The notes: a model not told the origin generated them from the letters alone. Numbered from the stretch's first letter, positions 17,833-27,272 are shown. The stretch: 64,000 nt of DNA from Saprospiraceae bacterium (GCA_016715965.1 JADJXG010000001.1:2051501-2115500), one strand, 5' to 3'. A program made the numbers and translations.

Positions 17833-18132
17833 ATGGATCAATCAAAGACAAACAATCGGAGGAGGAGGTACGATACCGAGTTTAAGCTTAATGCCATTCA
17901 TTTGCTCGAATCCGGGAGGAACGCTAGCGAATTAGCTGATTCTCTTGGCGTTAGTAAGCAAATGCTTTACAATTGGCGTAGTCAAATCAGGATTACCAGG
18001 AATGCTTCCGTCCAGCCAGGAACAAATAATCCTTATACTGAACTTGAACAGCTCCGTAAGAAATTAAGGGATGTTGAAATGGAAAGGGATATTTTAAAAA
18101 AAGCCTTGAACATTTTCAGCCGGCAGACATGA
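17833..18132 (+). CDS. IS3-family transposase OrfA
   Basis: 99 residues. A basic start is followed by RRRYDTEFKLNAIHLLESG, a helix-turn-helix (NASELADSLGVSKQMLYNWR) and a leucine-zipper-like C-terminus (LEQLRKKLRDVEMERDILKK). This is the standard OrfA of the IS3 family. Its stop overlaps the orfB start by four bases (ATGA at 18129-18132), the usual site where a fused OrfAB is produced by -1 frameshifting. Confidence 0.9.
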   Translation: MDQSKTNNRRRRYDTEFKLNAIHLLESGRNASELADSLGVSKQMLYNWRSQIRITRNASVQPGTNNPYTELEQLRKKLRDVEMERDILKKALNIFSRQT

Positions 18133-19018
18133 AACCAAAAGCTGAATTTATCCAGAGTCTAAGCGGTGTGTATCCTACTAACAAGCTTTGCAAGATGATG
18201 AATATTCCAAGGAATACTTTGTATCATTTTATCCACAGGAGGGATTCTCCCACTAAACATTTGGGATTAAGAGACCGAATAAAATCCGTATTTGACTCTC
18301 ATATGAATAGGTATGGAAGTCGTAGAATTAAAATGGAATTAGCCGTAAAATATTCAAAAATGTTAGCCGCCATTTGATTCGCAAATGTATGAAGGAACAA
18401 AATTTGAAAGCAATCCAGCCAAAGAGTTTTGTTCCAAAAACAACTGATTCCACCGGGACCAAATTTCCTGCACCCAATTTACTTCTTGATTTTGGAAAGG
18501 CGCAAAAACCAAATGAAGTATGGGTTGGTGACATTACCTACATTCCTTTAAAGAATGGCCAATGGGCCTATCTTTCAACTTGGATTGATACTTATTTGCA
18601 TAAAGTAGTGGGCTGGGATGTTCAGACTCATATGAGAAGCGAACTGGTTATTTCAGCCTTCAATAAAGCAAAACTGAAATGCATCCAAAATAAATTAAGT
18701 GTGATTGTCCATTCTGACCGAGGAACGCAGTACTCTAGTAAAGATTTCAAAAATGCCATTAAAGGAAATAGACAAAGTATGACTCGCAAAAACGAAGTTT
18801 ATGACAACGCAATTGCCGAATCATTTTTCTCAAGGCTCAAATGCGAATGCATTAGAGGTACTGTATTTGATGATTTGGATCAATTAAGATTCACTCTGTT
18901 TGAATACATAGATGGCTATTACAACACAATCAGAAGGCATTCATCCATTCAATACTATACACCCTTAGAATTTGAAAATATTTATTATTCGAAAAATCAA
19001 TTCACTCATTGCAACTAA
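18129..19018 (+). pseudogene. IS3-family transposase OrfB, broken by a 1-bp frameshift
   Basis: The first part (18129-18377) runs from MKPKAEFIQSLSG through RYGSRRIKMELAVK and then leaves frame near TATTCAAAAATG (about 18352-18363). Inserting one A in that run restores NVSRHLIRKCMKEQ and the rest to 19018. The second part keeps the integrase core: D in VGDITYIPL, D in IVHSDRGTQYSS and E in NAIAESFFSRLKCE, with YYNTIRRHSSIQYYTP at the end. The break lies inside OrfB, not at the orfA/orfB junction where programmed shifting occurs. It is therefore a mutation, or a sequencing error in the A run. Confidence 0.85.
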
Positions 19019-19041
19019 TATGGAAACAAAACATGACTTTG

Positions 19042-19189
19042 CATTTTTACCCTTAGACGAGGACCAAGCTTATTGCGGACAAAATGTCAAGAGTTCCGCC
19101 GACCTCTTTATTCTGTATTCTTCCGGCGGAACTCGACTTGCTCTTGACATTTTGGGAGCAATGCTTATCTTTGTCGCAGGGGTAAAATG
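19042..19189. repeat. 148-bp imperfect palindrome between IS3 orfB and the right IS end
   Basis: Nested arms: CATTTTTACCC (19042-19052) with GGGGTAAAATG (19179-19189); AAAATGTCAAGAG (19081-19093) with CTCTTGACATTTT (19141-19153), perfect; and GAGTTCCGCCG (19091-19101) with CGGCGGAACTC (19124-19134), perfect. A short frame (18972-19214) crosses it but is only the palindrome read through. In RNA it would be a very stable structure. Confidence 0.8.
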
Positions 19190-19223
19190 TGTACTAATTT
19201 TATTTTTTAACTAAATTAGATCA

Positions 19224-19490
19224 GTGTCCCATTTATTGGTACCATGTCAAGTATATATTTTAATAAAAGATTTAAATTTAATAAATCAAATTCCAACTTT
19301 AAATGATACTAAATTTTTAAATAAGGCATATTCACTGAGAAACTATATTGTGCATCCTGGTTTGGGTAAACCTATGGAACAAATATTTACCAAGGAAGAA
19401 TTGTGGCCATTCATTAAAAAGCTTGAATTCTTAAATAATGAGCTAAAACAGCACTATAGGGAAATGCTTGAGGTTGGTATCCCTAGATAA
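19224..19490 (+). pseudogene. C-terminal gene fragment with an RNxxxH (HEPN-like) motif
   Basis: The frame begins inside the right end of the IS3 element (GTG 19224), so only about 19240 onward is host sequence: VYILIKDLNLINQIPTLND and so on to MLEVGIPR. The segment KAYSLRNYIVHPGLGKP contains R-N-Y-I-V-H, i.e. Rx4H with the following Asn, as in HEPN RNase/toxin active sites, inside predicted helices. With no start codon of its own it is probably the 3' end of a gene cut by the IS, perhaps the one starting at 17177. HEPN assignment rests on one motif and helical context only. Confidence 0.5.
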
Positions 19491-19574
19491 TCAAAATTAA
19501 GTTTGTTTCACTTGATTTTTATGAATTGTTTTCAATTTTTTTTTTATACTATGTATTTCTTTAGGAAACAGAAT

Positions 19575-21245
19575 TCATAAATTAATGTCCTTTGGCCCTA
19601 ATATTCGAAATAATGACACCTGACCGTATTGGTCCAATTCTTCCAATTCATATTTCCGGTGTAAATCCTGCTTTATTGTTGATTGATGGGATAAGACGAG
19701 CTTTGAATCGATCCTACTCTGCCAATCCGTACTTAATTTTACATTGATTCCTTTATCATTCAAAAGATAAATGTAGAATAGATATTGTGCATAATATCCT
19801 TCATGCAAAAGTGTTACTCCCTCAAGATTTTTCTTACCTGCGACTGCTTCTTGCAAATAATGGCTCAGTTCATAGCTCGTTTGATCCCATTTGTATTCAC
19901 TGGGTGACCAGGTTTTTTCCAATATTTTTCGATAGGGATTTGTAAAAATGATGACAAGCAACAAATATGGAAGTGGATTAAACCTAAGTTGTTGATTGAG
20001 CCAATTGAAATTTTTCAAAAGTCTGAACATTTTATTTATAAATACCGCAGCGTGGAAGGCTAAAAAGGGATACATGGGCAGATCATACCATTCCAATTTT
20101 GTTTTGCTGAAGGATATAATCAGAAGGTACGCAATGTTGAGTAGGCTGAAATAGATGCTTATTTTTTTTATTTGACCATCACTAAGAAGAAGACCGGTTA
20201 TAATTCCTGCCAGACACATCAAGTACCATTCCCGAAATCGTTGATCAATGAACAAATTAACGTAATAAAGGAATCCGCCTCCGTGGTTTTCTAATACTTG
20301 AAAATACCTTCCACCCAATTCGTTTTCATAGACTATTTTTAAGAATCCCGGATGAGCAATTTCTCTCAAAAGATAGAAACCCCCAATGATTAAGACAAAT
20401 GCAGTAAAACCTAACCAGAAATCTTTGCTTTTTACCAAAGGCCAACATGTTTTTTGATACAGAGCATATAAAAACAAGGCAGGTAAAAATAGCAAACCGG
20501 ATATTCCTTTGGTCAAAGCAGCTAAGCTGAGAAAGAGATAAAAGCAATGAAGATGTTTTCGGGATCTTTGCTCTGTGTAGTTGAAAAAATGTAGGCAGCT
20601 TAAAGTAGTCCAGAGGGTCAAGAGGGCATCATAATCACCCGTTCGGACTCCATGGTATTGAATATAACCATGGGTGCAAACGAGCACAAGAGGACACAGG
20701 ATGCTCAAAGCATTGTCGCCAGTATGTTTAAGGATAAATCTGAATAAAGCAAGACAGGTGAATGCACCTGCGAATGCTGAGGGAAGACGCAAAGCGAGTT
20801 CGCTGGGCCCCAGAAGTTTCATACACAGGACTTGAAGCCAAATCAATAATGGTGGTTTGGTATTCCACAGATCAGGACTTGAGTCGAAATGGGTCACCAA
20901 CCAATTTTCATTTTTCAGCATTTCCCACGCGTTTATGGCAAGTCTTGATTCATCCCAAACCCTGATGGGTAAAACGCCTAAGCCTGAGAAAAGTGGGATT
21001 GCACAAAGAATAGCCACCAATAAGTAAATAAACTTATTGCCAATTCCTGGTTTTGTGGCAATTGTTAATATTGAATTCAAGGGGGTTTTCTTTCTTAGGT
21101 AATGGATTAAATTTGTATGGAATCGATTGAAAATTAAATTCAAGCTCTTCCTATCCAGCATAAATGTAGTAGCTTTCCCTTGAACTGGAAAAAATATATT
21201 CAATGGATATTTGATTGGCAAGCAACAATATTTGAAAACAAACAA
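19575..21245 (-). CDS. GT39/ArnT-type membrane glycosyltransferase
   Basis: An integral membrane protein of up to 556 residues with about a dozen hydrophobic segments (first at about 70-90). The first periplasmic loop has the catalytic signature WDESRLAINAWEM (acidic pair) followed by NTKPPLLIWLQ, and later GVRTGDYDALL. These are the marks of the PMT/ArnT superfamily, which moves a sugar from a polyprenyl-phosphate carrier to protein or lipid A at the outer face of the inner membrane. The C-terminal ~130 residues are soluble. The start is uncertain: the first 28 residues are atypical, and the in-frame Met of MLDRKSLNL is a good alternative. It is divergent from the T9SS protein at 21324. The acceptor cannot be told from sequence. 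Confidence 0.85.
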   Translation of the reverse strand: MFVFKYCCLPIKYPLNIFFPVQGKATTFMLDRKSLNLIFNRFHTNLIHYLRKKTPLNSILTIATKPGIGNKFIYLLVAILCAIPLFSGLGVLPIRVWDESRLAINAWEMLKNENWLVTHFDSSPDLWNTKPPLLIWLQVLCMKLLGPSELALRLPSAFAGAFTCLALFRFILKHTGDNALSILCPLVLVCTHGYIQYHGVRTGDYDALLTLWTTLSCLHFFNYTEQRSRKHLHCFYLFLSLAALTKGISGLLFLPALFLYALYQKTCWPLVKSKDFWLGFTAFVLIIGGFYLLREIAHPGFLKIVYENELGGRYFQVLENHGGGFLYYVNLFIDQRFREWYLMCLAGIITGLLLSDGQIKKISIYFSLLNIAYLLIISFSKTKLEWYDLPMYPFLAFHAAVFINKMFRLLKNFNWLNQQLRFNPLPYLLLVIIFTNPYRKILEKTWSPSEYKWDQTSYELSHYLQEAVAGKKNLEGVTLLHEGYYAQYLFYIYLLNDKGINVKLSTDWQSRIDSKLVLSHQSTIKQDLHRKYELEELDQYGQVSLFRILGPKDINL

Positions 21246-21323
21246 TCATCTAACCATAAGTTGATAAATATATGACTCATTCAAGCTTGCAAAATATTTA
21301 CATAAAAACCAAATAGTATTCTT

Positions 21324-24020
21324 ATGTCTTATCTCAAAATTTACTTCAACATCCTCTGTGTTTTAATATTGAGTGCTGGTGTCTATGACACTGCCGAATT
21401 GAAAGCTCAAAACATTCATGACGCCAAACAATCGGTGATCATTGAAGCTCAGATCCAGGAGCAACCTGCCATCATCCGACTCAAGTGGCTTCAAGATACC
21501 GGCCATCTGGGATACCGGATTTACCGAAAAGAGAAGGACGTTCAGACCTGGGGAGACAGTCTTGCTATTTTAGGGGTAGATGCCACAGAATGGACGGACA
21601 GCAATGTCCAAATTGGTAAAGCACATGATTACCGTATCTTAAAAATTCTTCCCAACAACAATCCTTCTGAAGGAGTCAGACCAGGAAGTGGTTTTATTTA
21701 TTCAGGGATGAAATTACCACCCGTGCATCACAGAGGGAGTTGTCTGATGGTGGCAGATGATAGTTTTGCAGTCAGTCTTTCGCATGAAATAAAACAATGG
21801 ATGCAAGATGTGGAAGCCGATGGATGGACCCCTTATGTGTTGTATGTAAAAAGAACAGATCCGGTCACTCTGGTAAAATCAAAAATCAAATCCTGGGCCC
21901 TCAGTCATCCCGATGTGCAACAGTCCGTTTTATTGTTTGGAAGAATTCCAGTTCCTTATGCCGGCGATATAGCACCCGATGGACATAATCCCGATCACAA
22001 AGGAGCATGGCCCTGCGATGGCTACTATGGAGAATTGCATGGGAATTGGACAGATTCTATATTAAATGTAAATGCTCCAGTTGGTAACCGTAACGACAAC
22101 CTTCTGAGAGATGGAAAGTTTGACAACCGCTTTTTTCCGGGAGAGGTCAAACTTCAGGTCGGTCGGGTGGATTTTGCCAACATGGATAAATTTCCGGAAG
22201 GAGAGGAATACCTGCTCAAAAGATATCTTCAAAAAAGCCACCAATGGCGAATTGGCAATATACATGCATTGGAGAGAGGACTTATTGACAATAATTTTGC
22301 AAGAGAGCCAGAAGGGCTTGCTCAATCTGGATGGAAGAACTATGTCGCCATGTTTGGGCATCAGCAGGTCAAAGACCTGCCTTACCGGACTACACTGACC
22401 AATCAATCCTATATGTGGTCTTATGGTTGCGGGGGCGGAGGACCTGAAAGCGCTTCCGATATTTCGTCCACCAGTAATTTTGTGAATGATTCTTTGCAAA
22501 CCATCTTTACCATGTTGTTTGGTTCTTATTTCGGAGATTGGGATTACCCCAATAATTTTCTGCGTGCCGCCATTGCATCCAGAACCATTTTAGCAAGTAC
22601 ATGGGGTATGAGACCAATGTGGCACTTGCAGCACATGGCATTGGGTGAAACCATCGGTTATTCTACCCGGCTTACCATGAACAATCTCGATCTTTTTACC
22701 TCCGGGGTATTTGGCCGATTTATTCACATTGGCCTGATGGGTGATCCTACTTTGCGAATGCACATGATGAAACCCGTTCAAAATCTAAAAGCAAGTGTTC
22801 AGCATGCTTATTTGAATCTCTCATGGGATGATCCGGATTCTCTTGCAGCCTATTATATCTACCGAAAGTCTGAGACTGATTCCGTTTACCGATTGATGAA
22901 TGATCAAGCGAATGTACCTACTTTTTACAAGGATAGCTGTTTTCCTTCAGGACTTACCCATTATATGGTGAGAGCGGTTCAATTAAAATCCAGTGCGAGC
23001 GGATCTTATTACAATCTTTCACCTGGTGCAGTAATAGTGATTGACCATGGACCTCAGTCAAATGGAGTGCAAACCGATTTTGATGTGCAAACTTATTTTG
23101 ATCAGCTTAGTCTAAGCAACAAAAGCAAAAATGCAAGTATTTATGAATGGGATTTTGGCGATGGAAGTAAAAGTTTAGAGAGCAATCCAATAAAATTATA
23201 CAATCAGGCAGGGATATATCAAATTTGTCTGAGTGCTAAAAATCTTTGTGATGAAAACACACTTTGTAAAAATGTAAGCATGGTTTCGAGTTTGCCGATG
23301 CTTTCTGAAAAACTGATACACATTGATTGCTTTGGTGACAGCACCGGACAGATTGAATTATCAGCTACAGGAGGGACTCCTACGCTGTTTTTTGAATGGT
23401 CAGGAACAAAAGATACAGGCAGAATTCTGAAAAATCTCAGGGCAGGAATTTACAATGGAGAGCTAACCACTGAAACAGGAAGAAAAATAAGTTTAGGTCC
23501 GTATGAGATCGAGGAAAGTTCAGAAATAAAAGCACAGTTTTCAGTTGTAAAAAGTCAGCTTAACAAGAACAACGGATCCATTGTATTGGATGTATCAGGC
23601 GGATGTCCTCCTTACCAATATCTGTGGAATACTGATGATACTACAGCAAACTTGACAGACCTTCAGGCAGGAATTTATTGTGTAAGTATCCAGGATTGTA
23701 AATCTTGTCAAATTGTGCAATGTGTAGAATTAGAAAATGAAGGAATGACTGCGGTTAAAGAACAGGAGAGCGATCGTATATATTTTTATCCAAATCCGGC
23801 GATGCATCACTTAAATTGGCACATCGATGAATGGAATGGCAATAATTTTCAATTGAGATTTTTTGACTTAAACGGCCTGGAGTTGTATCAAAACAGGACA
23901 CTACTTAACGGACCCGATGGACAAATTAATCTTCTTTCATTGACTCAAGGAATATATTTTATTCAAGTACTACAATTGCACACTGGAAATGTATCAAGGT
24001 ATAAGTTGATCAAATTGTAA
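21324..24020 (+). CDS. Secreted C25 (gingipain)-like protein with T9SS sorting domain
   Basis: 898 residues with an N-terminal signal peptide (hydrophobic ILCVLILSAGVY). Residues ~40-130 resemble a fibronectin-type module. Residues ~140-490 resemble the C25/gingipain caspase-like fold: VLLFGRIPVPYAGD, VGRVDFANMDKFPEGEEYLLKRY and the terminal HIGLMGDPTLRM. A Cys in SYGCGGGGPES could be the nucleophile, but the pairing His is not obvious, so protease activity is unproven. A PKD domain (YEWDFGDGSKS) near 610 and two SprB-like modules (VSGGCPPYQYLWN..) follow, then a type A T9SS C-terminal domain from IYFYPNPAM near 815, ending RYKLIKL. It should cross the outer membrane by T9SS and be surface-attached or released. 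Confidence 0.82.
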   Translation: MSYLKIYFNILCVLILSAGVYDTAELKAQNIHDAKQSVIIEAQIQEQPAIIRLKWLQDTGHLGYRIYRKEKDVQTWGDSLAILGVDATEWTDSNVQIGKAHDYRILKILPNNNPSEGVRPGSGFIYSGMKLPPVHHRGSCLMVADDSFAVSLSHEIKQWMQDVEADGWTPYVLYVKRTDPVTLVKSKIKSWALSHPDVQQSVLLFGRIPVPYAGDIAPDGHNPDHKGAWPCDGYYGELHGNWTDSILNVNAPVGNRNDNLLRDGKFDNRFFPGEVKLQVGRVDFANMDKFPEGEEYLLKRYLQKSHQWRIGNIHALERGLIDNNFAREPEGLAQSGWKNYVAMFGHQQVKDLPYRTTLTNQSYMWSYGCGGGGPESASDISSTSNFVNDSLQTIFTMLFGSYFGDWDYPNNFLRAAIASRTILASTWGMRPMWHLQHMALGETIGYSTRLTMNNLDLFTSGVFGRFIHIGLMGDPTLRMHMMKPVQNLKASVQHAYLNLSWDDPDSLAAYYIYRKSETDSVYRLMNDQANVPTFYKDSCFPSGLTHYMVRAVQLKSSASGSYYNLSPGAVIVIDHGPQSNGVQTDFDVQTYFDQLSLSNKSKNASIYEWDFGDGSKSLESNPIKLYNQAGIYQICLSAKNLCDENTLCKNVSMVSSLPMLSEKLIHIDCFGDSTGQIELSATGGTPTLFFEWSGTKDTGRILKNLRAGIYNGELTTETGRKISLGPYEIEESSEIKAQFSVVKSQLNKNNGSIVLDVSGGCPPYQYLWNTDDTTANLTDLQAGIYCVSIQDCKSCQIVQCVELENEGMTAVKEQESDRIYFYPNPAMHHLNWHIDEWNGNNFQLRFFDLNGLELYQNRTLLNGPDGQINLLSLTQGIYFIQVLQLHTGNVSRYKLIKL

Positions 24021-24742
24021 TACTTTGCTTGGAATTTGATCCTGATTTGATTCTTTTCTGCATGTTTTTATTATTTTCAGGAGAATCATCAGGAGCCATG
24101 GCATATTTTGAAAGATCCAATTTCGAATGGATGGCTGCTTTTGCGTCCTTTTAAAGTTATCGTTTAATTCAGAAAAAGTTTGAAAGCGCATACCAATTGG
24201 ATCTTGCGATTTAGGATGATGATCATTTGAGGAAGGTAATTCTAACTTGCAATCTAAATTTCTTTTGCCCACAATAAGCGACTAATTATTTTATTTGTAA
24301 TGATGATCCATTGTTTGGATACTATTTTATTAATGTTATTTTGATTTTAAAAATGGATTTTACAAATTGAAGATACAAGTCCAATGAACATATTATATGG
24401 ATTAAAAAAATGATCAATTAATAATTAAAAAAGCTTCTTTGAGGAATGGAAACTTGATGAAAACATAAAGTTCTTTCCTTAGGCGCAGGGAAATGGTAGA
24501 GAATGTCGATCAATGCATTTAGTATATTCTTGACCAAAGATTTTAAAAGCAATTCAAACCATATTCTATTCTTCCTATATTGAATGATTAAAATTTGTTG
24601 ATGTTGATTCACTTTATGACTGTGCATTTTCTGCCACTATAGGATTAGAAAGGCTCACAATAGAATTTGAAAAGGTCTTCAAACAGAGTAAGGTGAGGAG
24701 TTGTTTTTGTTTGTATGTATTCCTTACCCTTTCTTTAATTCT
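24021..24742. other. AT-rich spacer without a recognised gene
   Basis: 722 bp between the C25-like gene and the I9-like gene. Short frames on the minus strand (23994-24272, 24418-24627) give Gln/Lys/Ile-rich peptides without a start context or resemblance to anything known. I see no terminator hairpin of note or RNA gene. Confidence 0.5.
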
Positions 24743-24979
24743 TTAAAAAACTTGCATTTCCTCATCTGGTTCAATGGTCACCACTGCATTGTGTTTGGAT
24801 AGTTTCAGAATCTGTGAGCCAGCCAGTTGTGCCGAAAGAATGCCCGGCATCAATTCTGTATATTTTTTAATTCCAAGCAATTCAGGATCTGCATCAACTT
24901 GCAGACTAATCAGAACTTTAAAAATTTTTTTACTATGTGATTTTATGTCTTTAAGAAAATCTGAATCTATTTTTTTCAT
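24743..24979 (-). CDS. Free-standing I9-like subtilisin propeptide/inhibitor
   Basis: A 78-residue protein (MKKIDSDFLKDIKSHSKK..). Its second half, GSQILKLSKHNAVVTIEPDEEMQVF, parallels the end of the prodomain in the subtilase just upstream (DEVLKLQSKEGILAVEEDLEMFAF): the same LKL-x(5)-V-I/EEDEEM pattern that ends inhibitor I9 domains. No signal peptide is present, as in the protease. It lies 77 bp after the subtilase stop on the same strand, with a hairpin between. The likely job is to fold or inhibit that protease in trans, as known for stand-alone I9 inhibitors in other organisms; that pairing is inference. The size (about 75-80 residues) fits a single I9 fold. Confidence 0.72.
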   Translation of the reverse strand: MKKIDSDFLKDIKSHSKKIFKVLISLQVDADPELLGIKKYTELMPGILSAQLAGSQILKLSKHNAVVTIEPDEEMQVF

Positions 24980-25002
24980 GATGTATCAATTTATTAGGAA
25001 AA

Positions 25003-25036
25003 ATGGACACCAACTGATTCTGCAATTGGTGTCCAT
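25003..25036 (-). terminator. Hairpin with short U-run between subtilase and I9 genes
   Basis: ATGGACACCAA (25003-25013) and TTGGTGTCCAT (25026-25036) form a perfect 11-bp stem with a 12-nt loop. Read on the minus strand the stem is followed by TTTTT. It probably works as a partial terminator or mRNA stabiliser, letting the protease and its inhibitor be made at different levels. Confidence 0.6.
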
Positions 25037-25056
25037 GGAGGAACAATAAGTGAAAA

Positions 25057-26424
25057 TTATCGGGTGGCAAGATCGCAATTGATCAAACCGAATCCATAGG
25101 TTATGTCAAATCCTGCCGCACCCAGATCTCTGCTGGTGGTAGTGATTCTGCGTTTCACATTTGGAGCGGTAATGCCCGGATATCTCTGTACGATCAGGGC
25201 AGCAAGACCTGCCACGTGTGGGGTCGCCATACTGGTGCCAGATAAAGCTCTGTAGCCATTTGCAAGAAAAGTAGAGTTGATGCTTACACCCGGAGCCACA
25301 CAGCCCACCTGATTCCACAAAGCCACCCTTCCGCCTCTTGAAGAAAAGCCTGCAATAACTGAAGCTCTGTCAACAGCTCCTACTGCAAGTGGACTTGCGT
25401 TAGCTACTCCGCTGATGATAGAGTTGGCAGGCGCACAGACCCATGGGAAGCTGCTTCCAAAGGAATTTCCAGAGGCAATGACTACAACGACCCCATGATC
25501 GTAACATCTTTTGATGGCGTTGGCATAGGCTACAGAAGGATTGCTGGCTCCGCCAAGACTCATGCTGGCTACTTTGATGCGATTTCTAACACACCATTCC
25601 ATTCCTGCGATGATCCAGCTGGACATACCGCTTCCGCTGTCGTTAAGAACTTTGACTGCATACAGACTCGCGTTTGGTGCCACTCCCACGACACCGATGG
25701 TGTTGTTTTTTGCAGCAGCTATTCCGGCACAATGCGTACCATGTCCGTGACGGTCGTCAAAACTGGTTGAACCAGGAATAAAGGAAACGCCTCCAGCAAT
25801 GCTCAGATCCGGATGTGCAGTGATTCCGGTATCTAAAATTGCAAGCTTTACACCCTTTCCTGTTATTCCTCTTGCCCAGGCTGCAGGTGCTTTGACCATC
25901 GAAATATTCCATGGCACGGGTTGAGGTCTTTTGATGATGGGTTTTACGGGAGAAGGCACCGGCAATTTAAGATCAAAAGAATCTTCCTGTGCTCCTCCGG
26001 ACCTGTCCAATAGGGACGAAAACACATCCAACAGAGCTTTCTTGTAACCATTCTGATAGCCTTCTTCTTTCACAATTTCCTCCTCACCGTTTTCGAGTAT
26101 TTCTTCTCCGTAGAACAATTCCTGAAATTGCTTTTCCTCATTAATATCTTCTTTAAAGGCAAACATTTCCAGATCTTCCTCCACTGCGAGAATTCCCTCT
26201 TTAGATTGTAATTTTAAAACCTCGTCTTCGGTGAGTTCGATGGTAGAAACACCCAGATTTTCAAAATGCAAGACATCCGTTTTTCCAGGTACAGATTCGG
26301 TTTCCATGAAGGCCACCCCTTCCTTGCATTTTGATTTGGCGACTCCCAGTAAACTTGCCGCGTTTTCTGAGCTGATGCTTCCGTCATTGTAAGTGATCAG
26401 ATACCTTTTCGATTGTTTTTCCAT
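25057..26424 (-). CDS. Subtilisin-like serine protease (S8) with I9 prodomain, no signal peptide
   Basis: 455 residues. The N-terminal ~95 residues look like an I9 propeptide ending in GILAVEEDLEMFAF. A Glu-rich linker (about 95-175) leads to the S8 domain. The triad is visible: Asp in LAILDTGITAHP, His in DDRHGHGTHCAG and Ser in LSGTSMATPHVAG; the oxyanion Asn is in VIASGNSFGSS. The domain is complete and ends INCDLATR. There is no signal peptide, lipobox or T9SS tail, unusual for a subtilase of a T9SS organism; it may act in the cytoplasm or leave by another route. The next gene on the strand is a free I9-like inhibitor. Confidence 0.93.
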   Translation of the reverse strand: MEKQSKRYLITYNDGSISSENAASLLGVAKSKCKEGVAFMETESVPGKTDVLHFENLGVSTIELTEDEVLKLQSKEGILAVEEDLEMFAFKEDINEEKQFQELFYGEEILENGEEEIVKEEGYQNGYKKALLDVFSSLLDRSGGAQEDSFDLKLPVPSPVKPIIKRPQPVPWNISMVKAPAAWARGITGKGVKLAILDTGITAHPDLSIAGGVSFIPGSTSFDDRHGHGTHCAGIAAAKNNTIGVVGVAPNASLYAVKVLNDSGSGMSSWIIAGMEWCVRNRIKVASMSLGGASNPSVAYANAIKRCYDHGVVVVIASGNSFGSSFPWVCAPANSIISGVANASPLAVGAVDRASVIAGFSSRGGRVALWNQVGCVAPGVSINSTFLANGYRALSGTSMATPHVAGLAALIVQRYPGITAPNVKRRITTTSRDLGAAGFDITYGFGLINCDLATR

Positions 26425-27272
26425 AATTTTAGTTTTAATAAATTTTTAAAAAATAACAATGCCCTACTCGTCTGGCTTTTCGGTACCGCCTCGTTTGTTA
26501 TCGTGGTTGCTGAACTCCACCTATTGTGAATAGTACTATTGCAATGCATGCTGAAATTCCCTCACAGGAATCATCGGTTCATGGAATGTTGAAAAAAATA
26601 AAAAACAGGTTGAAGTGGGCGTTTATAATATGTAGGTGTAAAAGACTTGCAAAAATTATGGGGAAGAAGAATATTTTTTATGAAAAAATTTTAAACCCTC
26701 AAAATGAATGATAATCTGTAAATTGGCTTACCCTGATTTTGGAAGTTAAAATATTGTCAGGGTGTTTGTTTCAAATCTTCATTCCAGGAATTGTGGCTGA
26801 ATAGTCTTTAATTACAAGTTATGCCAATATTATTGGTTTTTAGAATTGATTATTTGTATCAATATAACAAGGATTACTTTAACTTAAAATTAGATTTTAG
26901 AATATGGTATTCTTACTTTCTTTGTATCATAAGGGAAAGTACGCAAAGAAAACTCGCCGCCTGGGCACTTCGCTATACCATCAACAACTAATCCTTCCGC
27001 TGTTTTCTAGTGCTTTCATGTAATAAAGTGTTTCCACAATGGCGAGATAAGCCATATAAAAAATATATTTGGCATTGAACGCTCAGTCTTTTTTCAGTGT
27101 CAGCAGAAAGGAAGTAACAGAATGGATCAAAAAATTCATTCAATAGAAACTATAATTTAACCACAGAACAGAATTCTTCGAATGGATATGAAGTTTTAAT
27201 ACGCAAATAGAAAAGAAGAATAAAATAATTTCTTTGTGAAAGAAATATTTTGGAAAATAATTAAAGAAAAAT
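26425..27272. other. Spacer of 848 bp without a recognised gene
   Basis: AT-rich sequence between two minus-strand genes. A plus-strand frame at 26526-26711 (GTG start, 61 aa, Lys/Ile-rich) has no recognisable feature. Around 26935 a GTACGCAAAGAAAAC block recalls the GCAAAG repeats at the window's left end. I see no RNA gene. Confidence 0.5.

Larger units (their letters stand above)
17803..19231 (+). mobile_element. Degenerate IS3-family element, about 1.43 kb
   Basis: The left end TGGTACACAAATCTAA (17803-17818) and the complement of the right end, TGGGACACTGATCTAA (right end 19216-19231), match at 13 of 16 positions. Both begin TGG, giving the TG..CA termini of the IS3 family. Inside are orfA (17833) and a frameshifted orfB (18129). 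A long imperfect palindrome lies between orfB and the right end. I found no convincing target duplication (flanks ...AAGAAAA and TTTATTGG...), so the insertion is old or one flank has changed. Confidence 0.7.

Noticed and set aside
18129..18377. Programmed frameshift in IS3 orfB
   Set aside because: IS3 programmed shifting takes place at the orfA/orfB overlap; the break here lies 230 bp inside orfB and one added A restores the conserved protein.
18972..19214. 80-codon frame after orfB
   Set aside because: It reads straight through the 148-bp palindrome and the IS end; no domain or start context.
26526..26711. 61-codon plus-strand frame
   Set aside because: GTG start without context, low-complexity Lys/Ile sequence, no neighbours that need it.
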